Assembly: GCA_025330725.1 (NCBI GenBank)
Contig: JAIWND010000002.1
Coordinates: 868,001-932,000 of the forward strand
Source of the DNA: Chlamydoabsidia padenii
Taxonomy: Eukaryota; Mucoromycota; Mucoromycetes; Mucorales; Cunninghamellaceae
Direction of reading: 5' to 3'
DNA length: 64,000 nucleotides
Below the pieces are notes generated by a model that worked only from the letters and a program-made list of their open reading frames with translations, made no database searches and was not told the DNA's origin. Below are positions 43,087 through 59,298 of this stretch, piece after piece. The translations under genes were made by a program, and so were the position numbers. Each line of letters starts with the position of its first letter. The stretch's first letter is position 1.

Positions 43087-44482
43087 CTATTTTAATTTCG
43101 ACATCTTGTCAGCCACACAAGCAGTCAAAGCAGCACCAACACCACTACCATCACGAGCTAGACCAAGTCGTACTGTATCCCGAATATTATCAGCCAATTC
43201 AGGCATGAGTTCCGCCAAGCCTTGATAGATCCTAGATTCAAAAGAAGGATAGAATTCAAAGAGCGAACCATCAATACCGACATCCACACCACCACCACCA
43301 GAGTGTATATTAGAGTGAGAGAGAATAGCCACGATAGCCGCGGCGGCCAACCTTGCCGCCCGAGTCCCCACCAACTGACAGATCCGTTTCACCATCTTCA
43401 ATTCCACCAAATCGACATGGACCAAGTTCAGATTAGTCTCCAAGATATCCCGCACGGTTTGCAAATCATCCGAATCATCCGCCTCGATCAAAGACATGTA
43501 CATGGTTTCGAATCGATAGTGAGCAGAAATGATCTCAGTATGTTGTTGATGACAGAATATCAATCGACGATCCATCATATCCGTAATCACATTGCGCACG
43601 ATTTCACCCAGATACATTCCCGAGATGAGTTTTTCAAAGATTTGATGTTGAGAGTTGATGGATTTGCGATCTAGTTTATTGTCGAATTGAGTGATGGGAA
43701 GGACGAGTTTTTCATTGTCAAAGGCACCAAATTCCATGTTGATCACCATTTCGTCTGATGCTGTTGGTTGATCTTTCCATTTGCCGATCCTGCTGGTTTT
43801 TTCAATGTAGGCCCCGTTTGAGCCTGTACCGAGGATGAGACCAGCTACCGTATCGGGTTTTTGATAAGCATTGGAGAGTAAGGTGCCCACGGTATCATTG
43901 ACAAGGGCTACGATCTTGACGGGGATATGTTTACGTAAGAGTGCATCTTGAAGGAAAAGGACGGGATCCTTGCCGATCGCCCCCGTACAGTTGAATCCTT
44001 TGGTCCATGATGTTAAAATACCTCGATTGATCTATTAATGAATGAATGAATAAACAGTATTTGATTAATGATGTGAATGGGTTACTTCTTCTTCTTCTTC
44101 TTTTACCTTGGTTTGAAGTACAGGGAAGGAGAATGTGAATCCCATTGGCAAATCTTCTTCAACATTTTCCAAGTTTTGTTCAGTTAAAAACCAATCAATA
44201 CAGTCAGCAATATATGCTATCCATTAGTATATGAGTGATTAATATATATATATATATATGTAGACAATTTGTATGTTATAGTTATTACCACAGAGATCAT
44301 GCATAGGCCCAGTCTTGAGTTCTTCTGATACTTTAGCCTTAGTACTAACCGTTTTGAATTTGCCTTGTCCTTCCAAAGTCACCAAAACCACCCGAAGATT
44401 CGTACCACCCAAATCCAAAGCCAAGTAGTGTCCTTTTTCTTGTCCTGTCAAAAACTAAAGTGTTAAAATACCCCATTTTCAG

Positions 44483-44548
<66 letters not shown>

Positions 44549-44794
44549 TAGTGGTAGTTTTCTTTCAATTTTACCTGTCAGTCGTCCTTCCACATAGGAA
44601 GGAAACATTGCCAAGGTTTGGTTATCATGATTCAACCCTTTGTCCATTTCCACCAAAAAGTGATCTTTAATTCTTGCAAGATAATCCCCATCAATCGTAA
44701 AGGCCTTTTCAATATTATCCATGTAAGCATTTTGTTCAGGTGAACCATCCGAAATAGGTCCTATTTCGTTCGCCTTTTGATGTGTGGTGGACAT
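43087..44794 (-). CDS. hexokinase
   Basis: Four exons (44794-44575, 44444-44289, 44216-44107, 44031-43087) give 476 aa. It phosphorylates glucose and other hexoses with ATP, entering glycolysis. Family motifs are intact: LALDLGGTNLRVVLVTLEG (phosphate-1 loop, about residue 80), GFTFSFPVLQ, ILTSWTKGFNCTG (sugar contact), VALVNDTVGTLLSNAY with the catalytic Asp, LILGTGSNGAYIE, and the C-terminal SRIYQGLAELMPE and RDGSGVGAALTA. The Lys-bearing N-terminus of yeast Hxk2 that mediates glucose repression is not obvious. Intron 1 carries a 62-base T tract (A tract in the transcript). Confidence 0.96.
44485..44546. repeat. T62 homopolymer inside hexokinase intron 1
   Basis: An uninterrupted T run in the plus strand, so poly(A) in the pre-mRNA sense. 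It makes up nearly half of the 130-nt intron. Its true length is uncertain in any assembly. Confidence 0.9.
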
Positions 44795-45381
44795 TAGTGT
44801 GTATGAGTTGATTTGTGGAGAGGGAAAAGAAGAACGGAAGAAAGAGAAATGGAGAGACAGAAAAAAAAAAAAGCGGAGTTTATTTGTTTCCAGAGAGAAA
44901 AAAAAAATCATGCTTTTGGTCTGTGAAACCTGACCGTCATGAATAAGACGGGAATGGTCTGGGGTGATTTTCACTAGTTCTGTTCTCAAGGTGGTTTTAA
45001 AAAAAAACCAGAAACCCCTTTTCCTTCTTCTTTTAACCACCAAATACTCTCCCTCCTTAAAAAATGGGTGCTCCTCACTACTATACTTAATAGTTAGTGA
45101 TCATTCAAATGATCATATAAAAAAAAAGTGGGGGTCAGAAGTAGCAAAAGATAATGAAGGAGAGGGATGGTCTAGGGTATGAGTGAGATTGACTTTCATC
45201 GAGAGAAAGTTCCGTAAGGACTTGAATTTTTGCGTGATGTAAAGAAATACGGGAATTCAATTATATTAAAAGACAGACAGACAAAAAAAGACCCAGTTTT
45301 ATACATACTACATCAGTTTTGATACAAGTTTTATTTGATTATATAAAGTAATTATTGCTATAACTTTTAGTGATCTATATC
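44795..45381. other. hexokinase promoter and SCYL1 3' flank
   Basis: 587 bp. The hexokinase leader is AG-rich on the plus strand (pyrimidine-rich in sense). ATACGGGAATTCAATT near 45248 is a weak match to the recurrent element. ORFs crossing 44345-45043 run through the T62 tract and are artefacts. Confidence 0.5.
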
Positions 45382-46930
45382 CTACAACCGTTTTGCTCCA
45401 ATGCCGCTTTTTTTCTTTTCCCTTAATTCGGCCATTCGCTATGTATATATATATATATAAAAAGACTGAGTTAGTGGGACTGTAGACAAATTTACTTGTT
45501 AATCAACCTTACCTGTCGGCGTTCTTCCCGTTTTCGTTCTAATTCAGCCTTCCTATCCGCTTGGTTTCCAGTTGATGAGACAGGTGATTTCGAGGACGGG
45601 GAGACGGGTGTATGGGTATCGCTACTGTCATCCAAGATTTGGGCAAGAGAAGAAGGTTGTGATTGGCCAAGTTTCATTGATCCACGGCTAGGTTTGTTGT
45701 GAGTGGATCCAAAACTTGATATGGATGTTGCATAGTTATTTGCTGGTATGATGGATGAGATAGGTTCCGCTTTTATTGGTTCTTGTAGGGGTGCTTCGAA
45801 TGGTTCTATCAAAAAGAAAAGAAAAAAAAAAAGGCATTAGTACACTAGCTTTTCCCCTTTTTGTTGCACATTTTACCCCAACCATCGTTTGTGTCAAGCA
45901 GATCATCCTTTGGTCTTGTAAAAGTATCATCTTCACCATTGTCCCAACCATCAAATGAAGCCGTATCTTCCATTACCAATCGATCCGAGAGAGAGCTGGG
46001 TCGACTGCTATTGTGATTGATTGATTTGGGTTCAGGTGTTAATGTCATTTGAGGTTCCATTTCACCACTGGGCGTTCCAAGCTATACAATAGATAGATGA
46101 GTATCATCAACAGGTATCTTTTTTTTTATCCAGTCCACATTGCTTTTCCATTATTACCCTAGTGATCGATGAAACTGCCCAGTCAGTCAAACCTCTAGTT
46201 GCGCCACCAAACATTGACATACCAGGTGTTGATGGATTACTGCTTGTTGATGATGTTTCGGTGGTAGGACTAGAATTCTGTTTTACTGATGAAGGTGGTT
46301 CCAAAACAGTGTCGGGCTATAAAAGAAAAGAATTAGTCTAATCACTATATAAACTTGTTTAATGTTTACCATGGCATCAGCTTCTTCTTCTAGCCTCTTC
46401 AAATAGGCACCTATCGTTTTGAATGCTTGAGTACGCACAGGTCTATGCCCCCCCCAAAAAAACAATGGTAAATTATTGATATTCTTGTTTTTTTTGTATT
46501 TTACTTACTTTTCCTTGTCGAGCAACACACAAGAGATCGAAGGTACAATCCTTTGAGCACATTCTTCGGGGTCATAGTATTCGGCAGTAGCATTCAAAGC
46601 CAAAAGAGCAGCAATACGAGCATGGTGAAATCCATCACGCAAACTCCGAGTGAATGCAGGTAGGAGGACCTTTTTCCGTGTCTAGCATCATCAAAAACAA
46701 ACAGTGAGTATATCTGTGTATCCCATCATTAGTTGTATACTTACTGATTCAGTCAGATTCTTCGCCATTTTCCCTAGACAGATGGTAGTGTTTGTTCGTA
46801 TTCCAGGTTCAGGGTCCATTTGTAGCTTGGCTAGGTATTTCAATAGATCATAATTGATAATGCGTTCGCTTAACTATGATATATAAAACAAAGATGTTAA
46901 TCAGACTATTATCGACATTACCACTACCAT

Positions 46931-46962
<32 letters not shown>

Positions 46963-47667
46963 GGGCACCAATAAGAGGATAGCCTTGATTGTTTGTTCAC
47001 GTATAATAGGTACCGTATCCGTAAACCCAGTAGCCACGTGAGGGAAGATTTGCGCACAAACAACCTTGTCAGGAATATGATCGATAAACTTGGGCATGTT
47101 TTCCAACAGACTGACACGAATAGCACGATCAGGTGAAGCAAACATTCGTAGAATAGGAGTCACCAACACCTTGTCAAATTCATCGTCGGGCAAATGTTCA
47201 CCAATCTTCATGATAGCATTCAGAGCTTTGGCACCACCAGACCCAAATTCAAAAGCATTCACCAGTTCCGGCAAGATCTTGTACATGGCAAATTGGTTAG
47301 GGAATTGAGCCACCACTGTATCCAGTTTACGGAAAAAGGCCTCTTTTTCACCTTGATCCTTGATGCTGATGTTTTCCAAAAACAAATTGACACGGATAAA
47401 ATCCACCGCAAAGACACCATTCTTTCGAGATCGCATACCTTCTTCCAAAAAAGTGTCAGCATCCGCTCGTGTTCGTGGTGATGGTTGTACTAGTGATTTA
47501 AAGAGAGGTACCATGGGTGTTGGAATATTGTCAGTTTGTTGTACTAGTTGATCAGGATTGTCGAATCGACGATTATAAGCTTCGTATATGAGGCATCCAA
47601 GTTGATATGAATCTACAGCTGTTGTTGGTAGACTAAAAATTAACAATGTATGTTAGTAAGACCTCAT

Positions 47668-47718
<51 letters not shown>

Positions 47719-48584
47719 TTACTCTTTTACACTTGTCCAATTGGATTGCTTCACTTCAGGTGGAGTGTATTTTTGAGCATCAGGGACCAAACCACCAAAA
47801 GTCTAGGAGAAGATGAGTAAGACAAACATAGATATCCTAGAATCATATTATTATCAATTTACCAGAATCATAGGACTTTCTTCTTTCATAGAAGACAACA
47901 GTTCCAATCCACCCAACTTCCATTCGCCAGCCCTAGTTGTAAAGATTGTGTTGATCCGAATATTTCCATGCACCAAAGAGCAGTCATTGTTAAGAAACTT
48001 GATAGCATTCTAAGATATCAAGTTGAATTAGTTATAAAATCAATCATTATGGTTTGATACTTACTGCCATTTTGTAGAGACCCCAGAGTATGAGATTTTG
48101 ATCGGGATCTTGACCTAGTTGATTGGAGAGCGGTTCCACAGGATCAGTAACAAACATAATAGCTTGTTCATTCTAAACAAACAACATTAGTAATAATACA
48201 AACCAATTACATTGTGTGTGGGGGGGGGGGAAACCTACTTCAACACCATCAAGGTACTTTAAGAGATCTGGATGTCGTAAGGTCCGTAGCCGCTTGAAGG
48301 CATTTCGAGCCATTTGTATCTTATCCCTGTGCTTGTTACAGTCAAAGACAAATACGGATACTCGTGTGTTATCTTCCTGTTTCATCATAATATCAAGAGT
48401 TATGAGATGTAAGCTCCTTTAATCAATCAAGTGTTGTATGAATTACCTTTTTCCTACCATCATGTAAAGACCAGAAGGGGTGATCATAGAATTCAACCTT
48501 ATCACCCAAACTATAAGGAAAGGTACCCGAGTCCTTACCAAGTAATGACAAACCACTTTTAACAAAACCAGATAAAAAGGCCAT
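45382..48584 (-). CDS. SCYL1/Cex1-like pseudokinase
   Basis: Thirteen exons (48584-48447, 48376-48239, 48172-48065, 48009-47863, 47802-47723, 47632-46960, 46873-46745, 46681-46509, 46442-46370, 46316-46158, 46081-45877, 45805-45513, 45438-45382) give 790 aa, all phases consistent. N-terminal kinase-like domain (about 1-270) with HGN replacing the catalytic HRD (LVHGNIRINTIF) and GGLE replacing DFG, so it should be inactive. HEAT repeats follow (about 290-580), then a disordered acidic/Ser-rich tail ending in a basic coiled coil (RKAELERKREERRQRMAELR). SCYL1/Cex1 proteins act in COPI retrograde traffic and in nuclear tRNA export. Confidence 0.92.
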
Positions 48585-48713
48585 GAATGCTGTTGATTCG
48601 ATTAAAAGGAAAAATAAAAAGAAAGAAAAGGAAAGGGAATCGACCCTTTTTGATGAAAAGAAATGGCGGGATTTGAAATATGAAAAATAAATGGAGACGC
48701 ACGCAAGCAATTC

Positions 48714-48767
<54 letters not shown>

Positions 48768-48771
48768 AACC
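48585..48771. promoter_or_regulatory. bidirectional promoter SCYL1-like / NAE1 with element and (CT)n
   Basis: 187 bp between divergent starts. GGCGGGATTTGAAATATGAA (48665-48684) lies 80-110 bp from both ATGs. A (CT)n microsatellite of about 23 units (48719-48765) forms the immediate leader of NAE1, ending at TTTAACCATG. Confidence 0.6.
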
Positions 48772-50205
48772 ATGTCACTGGAGACCCAACCTATTATCGA
48801 CCTAAAGACTCAAAGATATGACAGACAATTAAGGTAAAAGGTTATGAAAACAACTTTATTTTTTCTAATACCTCTTTTAATAGATTATGGGCTACCTCTG
48901 GTCAAGCAGCCTTGGAAAATGCCAAAGTATGTCTTCTTAATGCCACTGCCACTGGTACTGAAGTCTTGAAGAATCTCATTCTCCCAGGCAAGTCAAGTGA
49001 CTATTTGACTAAACTTTTATATTAACCTCCTTACATATAAAGGTGTTGGTAGTATCACCATTGTAGACGACAAGATTGTGGACAAACACGACATTCAAAG
49101 CAACTTTTTTTTGGAACCAACGGATATCTCTAAACCCAAAGCAGAAGCGGTAGTGAATCTACTCAAAGAACTGAATGAAGCTGTGACGACTCACTTTGTC
49201 AAAAAAGTAGGCAAAAAGAAAGGTCTGATATCGATCTTTGTAACTAACTATATCATTATTAACTAGTCAGCCCATGATTTGATTGAACAAGAACCTTCAT
49301 TTTTTGACACCTTTACCCTCATTGTGGCTTCCAATTTACATGAACAAAGTCTCTCCCGACTGGCACACTTTTGCGACTTGAACGACAAGATCTTGATCTC
49401 GGTGGCGTGCAAAGGTTTATGCGGTATGTTCCGAATTCAAGCACCCGAACATACCATCATTGAAACTCATCCTGAAAACCCTAGTGATTTACGCTTGACA
49501 CGACCTTTTAAACAACTAATGGATTATGTAAAGACATTTGACTTGGAAACTTTGGATCAGACTGATCATGCACATGTCCCTTTTATTATCGTCCTGCTGT
49601 TTTTTGTGGAAAAATGGAAAATCGAGGCAAGTAATTGAAAAAAAAAGGGGGGGGCGGGAAAGGAGGGATCATGGGACGGATAACTAATCTTTTCTTCTTC
49701 TTCTTCTTAGCATGATGGTAAAGCACCACAATCTTATGCGGAACGAAATGAACTCAAGACTCTTATTCGTGCCAGTATGCGGACGGTGGATGAGGAAAAC
49801 TTTGAAGAAGCCTTGGCGAATATTTGGCGACTGTCGGGATCAACAGAGGTAATTCAAATAAAGAAAAGGCACTCACTCTTCATACTCTAATACTACTACT
49901 TTTGTTATATAGATTTCCTCTGATATAAAAAAGATATTTGATCATCCATCATGCGAAACATTGACTGCACAGGTAACTTGATAACAGTAGAAAAGATTAT
50001 AAATGTATTAATACCTTTTCCGCCTTTTTTTTTTTTAAAAAAAAAAAAAATAGTCCACGTACTTTTGGATCATTGCTCGATCTGTACGGGATTTTGTGGC
50101 GAATGAAGGTGAAGGTCAATTGCCATTGTCTGGGAAACTACCTGATATGAAATCTGATACTAAGAACTATATCGGGTTACAAAATGCGTAAGTAGTTGTA
50201 TATAT

Positions 50206-50238
<33 letters not shown>

Positions 50239-50979
50239 CGGTAAACGCTAATCAACTCCTTTTCTTCTCATTTTAAAATATAGGTATCGTGAAAAAGCAT
50301 TAGATGATTTACATAGTGTGACACGACGAGTGGATGCCTTGCTGACCGAACACAACATCGACACCAGCCACTTACCAGCCGATGCCATTGAAACTTTTTG
50401 CAAGAATGCAGCACATATCAAGTTGATCCATTACCGAACCATCAAGGAAGAACTGGAACAGCCTCAAACCGTCAAAATAGGTAAATGACAACCAAGTCAG
50501 AGTGGACAACTAACACACATTCTTATTTAAACTTTATAGAAAACCTTTTGACAAGTGATGAAAATATGGCGTACTACATTCTTTTCCGTGCCGCTGATCA
50601 CTTTTACATTGATCACCAACGATACCCAGGTAATAGATGAAGAAAAGATAGAACGGATGATCTGTTACTGACACACACACACACACTTGTAGGTACGGAT
50701 GATGATGATAATAAAGAGGTGGCGCTCCTAAAAAACCAAGTGATCAAGTTACTGGAGGGTATTATTCAAGACGTACCATCCTTTGTAGAAACTCATTTGA
50801 TCAAGCCTATCACCAACTATGTTCGATTCCACAACACTGAAACTGCAAATCTGGCGGCATTAATGGGTGGTCTCGTCGCACAAGAAGCCATCAAACTCAT
50901 CACTCGCCAATATATCCCCATTAACAATACATGTGTCTTTAATGGCATTACTTCCACTAGTAGTGTATATGAATTATAA
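48772..50979 (+). CDS. NEDD8-activating enzyme E1 regulatory subunit (NAE1/ULA1)
   Basis: Ten exons (48772-48833, 48884-48987, 49043-49206, 49267-49626, 49711-49848, 49913-49972, 50054-50187, 50284-50480, 50540-50629, 50693-50979) give 531 aa, matching human NAE1 (534). It pairs with UBA3 to adenylate NEDD8 for cullin modification. The ThiF-type N-terminus is clear ([30 protein letters not shown]) and so are the C-terminal blocks ([33 protein letters not shown]). Introns 2 and 4 use GC-AG borders (CAG|GCAAGT and GAG|GCAAGT); GT alternatives break the frame. Confidence 0.94.
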
Positions 50980-51301
50980 TTATTATTTTTTTAAAAAATA
51001 AAATAAAATAAACTAAAAACCTTGTCTTCTTTTTAAATAATATAACTGCTTCCACATATGAAGTGTCCACCTATAAAGTCCAAACCAGTCTATGACAACA
51101 ATAACTTCCCACCTACATATGTATTAAATCTATAAATATGGATGATACATACAAAAAGGCAACAATAGATGTTGATCCTATGACTTTTTATTAGACTATA
51201 ACATATTAATTAAACAATAGAAGTGTGGAGGATATATATTGGGTGTGGGTAAGATAACAAGTATAGATAGTATAAATTGGGGTAACATATATAAAGAGAT
51301 G
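50980..51301. other. 3'-to-3' intergenic region NAE1 / BTB gene
   Basis: 322 bp, AT-rich, with AAAATAAAATAAAATAAAC right after the NAE1 stop as polyadenylation region. No gene seen. Confidence 0.55.
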
Positions 51302-51745
51302 TCAGTATAGGAATAGCTTTGTAGTATCTTCGGTCATTCCCAATTTGAGTAAACCTATTGTATATAAAGAGGGATTAATGTTAGTGAATTAAGAATCAAT
51401 TGATTTACCTGTGATTTGATAATGTCTTGCTTCCTGCATGAGTTCATCCATACTATAAACCATAAAGATCGTTAGTTAATTCCCCTTCATTCCTTTTACT
51501 CACCATAACAACTTACATTTTTGAATTTTCGCGTATGCTTTGAGGTACTTTTAGATCCCGAAGATAATTCAACACCAATCTAAAGTAAGTACTGTCCCGA
51601 TCGATAAAGTATGATCCATCGATTTCATCCGGAGTAATACAACTGTGACCATCAAACATGGTTGCCAAAATGGAATGTGGATCTCGTCGTAAAGTGGATA
51701 AGGATGTTTCAAATAATTGTCCACCCACATTGAGTTTGATCTATA

Positions 51746-51784
<39 letters not shown>

Positions 51785-51852
51785 TCATTCAGTACATATC
51801 CCCCCTCCCTTACCATCTTCTTTTACCTTTTCATCTTGAGACTTTCTTATAT

Positions 51853-51893
<41 letters not shown>

Positions 51894-52628
51894 GTTATAT
51901 ATATATATATATATTCCCCTCTTGTTTTTCTTTTTATTACTTACATTGCATTCTTTCTTTTTCCTGATCAAAACAAGTCTTTTCAATTTCCAATTCTTGT
52001 TGCCATTCCAGCAAATCATCTGTCAAGTGAGTATAAGCCATTTCCACCTTTCGATGAAAATCCATTGTCATCTTTTCAAATCGATCTTCTAGTTCTTGTA
52101 AACCATCCAATTGTTCCTTGATTCGATTATGTAGATCTAGGGTTTAAAAATATCAAGATCATGTTAATCAACACTATGTATCCTTCTTTTCTTTGTTTTT
52201 TACTTTACTTTGTTTTTGACTTTGATATGATTCATTAAGCATTTGCCATTCGGGTAGGTAGTCTATACAAGGAAAGAAGAAGGAGTGAGTGAATTGGGTC
52301 CCCGCCTTTTTGCATAATATCATAATCAGTAAAAAAGAAGTGAGAGGGTAGTCTTTATTTTTATTTTTTGATATTTACCTTCATACACTGAAAAGTGTGT
52401 CATCTTGATAGCATTCTTGGTTCTTGTTGGCTCGGGTGTAGTGGCAAGTACTTGATCGAGATGGTCAGTTCCATTACTGATATCGTCTTGATGATGGTTG
52501 GTTTCATATACAAGGGATGCTGTTGATGTATTATTGGATTCATGGGGTGAGGTATGAGTTGTATAAGGTGAGTTGGATTCCTTTGATGGTATAAAAGAAT
52601 CAAAAAAGGAGGCACCTGTTGTGGTCAT
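51302..52628 (-). CDS. KCTD-type BTB/POZ (T1) domain protein
   Basis: Seven exons (52628-52379, 52262-52209, 52136-51945, 51852-51827, 51740-51517, 51452-51409, 51354-51302) give 280 aa. A disordered Ser/Thr-rich N-terminus (1-80) is followed by a coiled coil (about 95-160: LHNRIKEQLDGLQELEDRFE) and a T1-type BTB domain (about 175-265) with KLNVGGQLFETSLSTLRRDP, LATMFDG, YFIDRDSTYFRLVLNYLRD and EARHYQITGLLKL. KCTD proteins commonly act as cullin-3 adaptors or as oligomeric scaffolds; nothing here decides which. The intron after exon 4 is mostly a 35-base homopolymer. Confidence 0.9.
51747..51781. repeat. A35 homopolymer inside a BTB gene intron
   Basis: Uninterrupted A run on the plus strand (T run in the transcript), close to the acceptor of the intron between exons 4 and 5, so it acts as an extreme polypyrimidine tract. 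Confidence 0.9.
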
Positions 52629-52713
52629 GGCGTGGAAAAAAAAAAAAAAAAAAAAAAAGTGGAGAAGAGAAGGCAGGCCCAATAAAGTGGGTATTTATTT
52701 CTCCTCCACCATA

Positions 52714-52728
52714 AGCGGGATTTGAAAT
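52714..52728 (+). promoter_or_regulatory. AGCGGGATTTGAAAT element upstream of the BTB gene
   Basis: AGCGGGATTTGAAATTACATTT about 86 bp upstream of ATG 52628 (opposite strand). It lies between the BTB start and the 3' end of the IleRS gene. Confidence 0.55.
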
Positions 52729-52837
52729 TACATTTAAATAGTATATGCACGGGTTGTTTTTATTTTTATAAAGTAGTAGTTTCTACAAAGAGTAATCATA
52801 TATCTAATCTAATTCTAATACTATTACTATATTATAA

Positions 52838-57422
<4,585 letters not shown>

Positions 57423-57459
57423 GGAATTATTGGAAGGAGAGAAAGAGAGTGGTAAAAAG

Positions 57460-57501
<42 letters not shown>

Positions 57502-57989
57502 CCTCTTGTCAAAAACGGCGTTTGAAATCATGTGCCTGCTTCCTTTTTTTGTGCCAGGGTTGTCGAAGCAATTCAAATACTAGGTCTAATAGGACGCCAA
57601 GTGTATGCGAACAATCAATTACTTGAATATGTTTGTCGTTTATAAACATATATACTATGATCATGTTTTGAAGGTCATCGAAGTCACTGGGTTTTGTATA
57701 ATAGAAGATCATTTTCAAAACATATTAATAAAGACATCGTCATAAGTAGGGCTATTCCTGCTCTGCTCGGATATCTAGTGTTCTAGTACTTTTATTATAA
57801 AGAACCCACATCATGCCATGCAAGTTTACTTTAGAGCAAGAGACAATATTCATTATAAAGTATCATTATGCACTTGCATTTTTAAATCCCGACATGAGAT
57901 GGATTTTGGCGTGTGACTGAAAGCGTACCTTGAATAATAATTTTGTTGATGTTTTTTTTCTTTAACTCTTCTTCTCCTCTACATTCAAC
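57423..57989. other. bidirectional promoter region IleRS / uL15m
   Basis: 567 bp between divergent genes for mitochondrial translation. A39 at 57460-57498 is in the IleRS leader. ACGGCGTTTGAAATCATG (57515-57532) lies about 95 bp from the IleRS start; TTTTAAATCCCGACATGAG (57880-57898) lies about 95-110 bp from the uL15m start. Both are versions of the recurrent element. No gene seen. Confidence 0.6.
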
Positions 57990-58962
57990 ATGATTCGGTC
58001 TTTATTAGGTGCTCAATATAACACCATTCGCACCTTTGCATCTCACAGTATCCAACCACCAAAGTCAAAAATCGGTCTTGGAAACTTGGCCGACAATGCT
58101 GGAGCCGTCTCTGAAGTAAGATAAATGAAAGACAACACACCACTCGATATCCCTGTACTCACTCTTTCCCATTTTATACTATATAGCGTACTCGTGTAGG
58201 TCGTGGTCCAGGTTATGGTAAAGGAAAAACTGCCGGTCGTGGTCATAAAGGTCAAAAGGCTCGGTCAGGTAATGGTCAACCTGTGCCTTGGTTCGAAGGT
58301 GGACAAATCCCTTTGGTCAAACGTTTACCCAAACGTGGTTTCTATAACATGTAAGTAACTTTTACGATAATAACATGAAGAATACTCATGCCTTATTTTT
58401 ATATAGTCATGGAAAAGAATACCAAGAACTCAACTTGGATCGTCTTCAACACTGGATCAACACTGGTCGTATCGACGCTACTCAACCTATCACCATGAAA
58501 CACTTACTAGACAGTCGCTGTATTCATAAAATTGAAGACGGTGTCAAAATCCTCAGTGTGGTAAGTGATAAAGAAGTGGGAAGGGGGGGGTGGAGGGATC
58601 AAGCCAACTAACATAACACCTTGTTTTATAATAACCTATAGGGTGCCGATACATTCACCACACCTATTAACATTGAAGTATCTCGCGCATCACAAAAAGC
58701 TATTGAAGCCATTGAAAAGGCTGGTGGATCAATTACCACTCGATACTTCAATACTTTAGCTTTACGTGCTACTGTCCACCCTGAAAAATTTGTCAAGATT
58801 CCAAAGTTTGCTGCTCCACTACGAAAAGAAGATATCAGTAAGTCCATCTGCATAAAGTAGACACAATCAACCGGACTAATCATTCTCTCTCTTTGTTTAG
58901 AATATTACTCTGACATCAAGAATCGTGGCTATCTCGCTGAACAAACCCAAGTCGTCTCTTGA
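57990..58962 (+). CDS. mitochondrial large ribosomal subunit protein uL15m
   Basis: Five exons (57990-58115, 58187-58350, 58407-58560, 58642-58837, 58901-58962) give 233 aa. After a short mitochondrial presequence ([18 protein letters not shown]) come the uL15 hallmarks: [39 protein letters not shown] and the C-terminal [20 protein letters not shown]. The last 60 residues are a mitochondria-specific extension. The yeast equivalent is MRPL10. It is divergent from the IleRS gene, another mitochondrial translation factor. Confidence 0.94.
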
Positions 58963-59298
58963 TGGCTCTCCCTCGTTATATTGTATTTTATTATTATTAT
59001 TATTATCATCATCATCATCTTCCCCTCATCATTCTTCAATCAAACACAATAAAGAAACCAATTTTAAAGGATCACTTTGACTTGTTAGATGTGGTATGAT
59101 CTCCTTGATAGGTGGGGGTTTTTTTTTATGGTATGCATGCATTTTTTTTTTTTTTTTTTTTGACACGGTGGAATCTTACCCGGTGATTGCATCTCACTGG
59201 TCAGAATATTCAATTTCCGACTTTATATAAAAAGAAACTTGATAAAGATGTCTTTTCTTCTCCTTCTTCTTTCTTTTTATAAATCACTAATCTAAACC
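58963..59298. other. intergenic region uL15m / SHMT
   Basis: 336 bp. Has (TTA)n/(TCA)n runs after the stop, AATAAAGAAACC near 59049 as polyadenylation signal, a T20 run near 59142-59161, and TTCAATTTCCGAC near 59210 as a weak version of the recurrent element about 85 bp before the SHMT ATG. No gene seen. Confidence 0.5.

Noticed and set aside
43222..43674. 150-aa plus-strand ORF opposite hexokinase
   Set aside because: Antisense shadow of the long terminal hexokinase exon.
44345..45043. 232-aa minus-strand ORF with a poly-Lys run
   Set aside because: It reads through the T62 intron tract and merges hexokinase exon 1 with intron sequence; the spliced hexokinase model explains the coding part.
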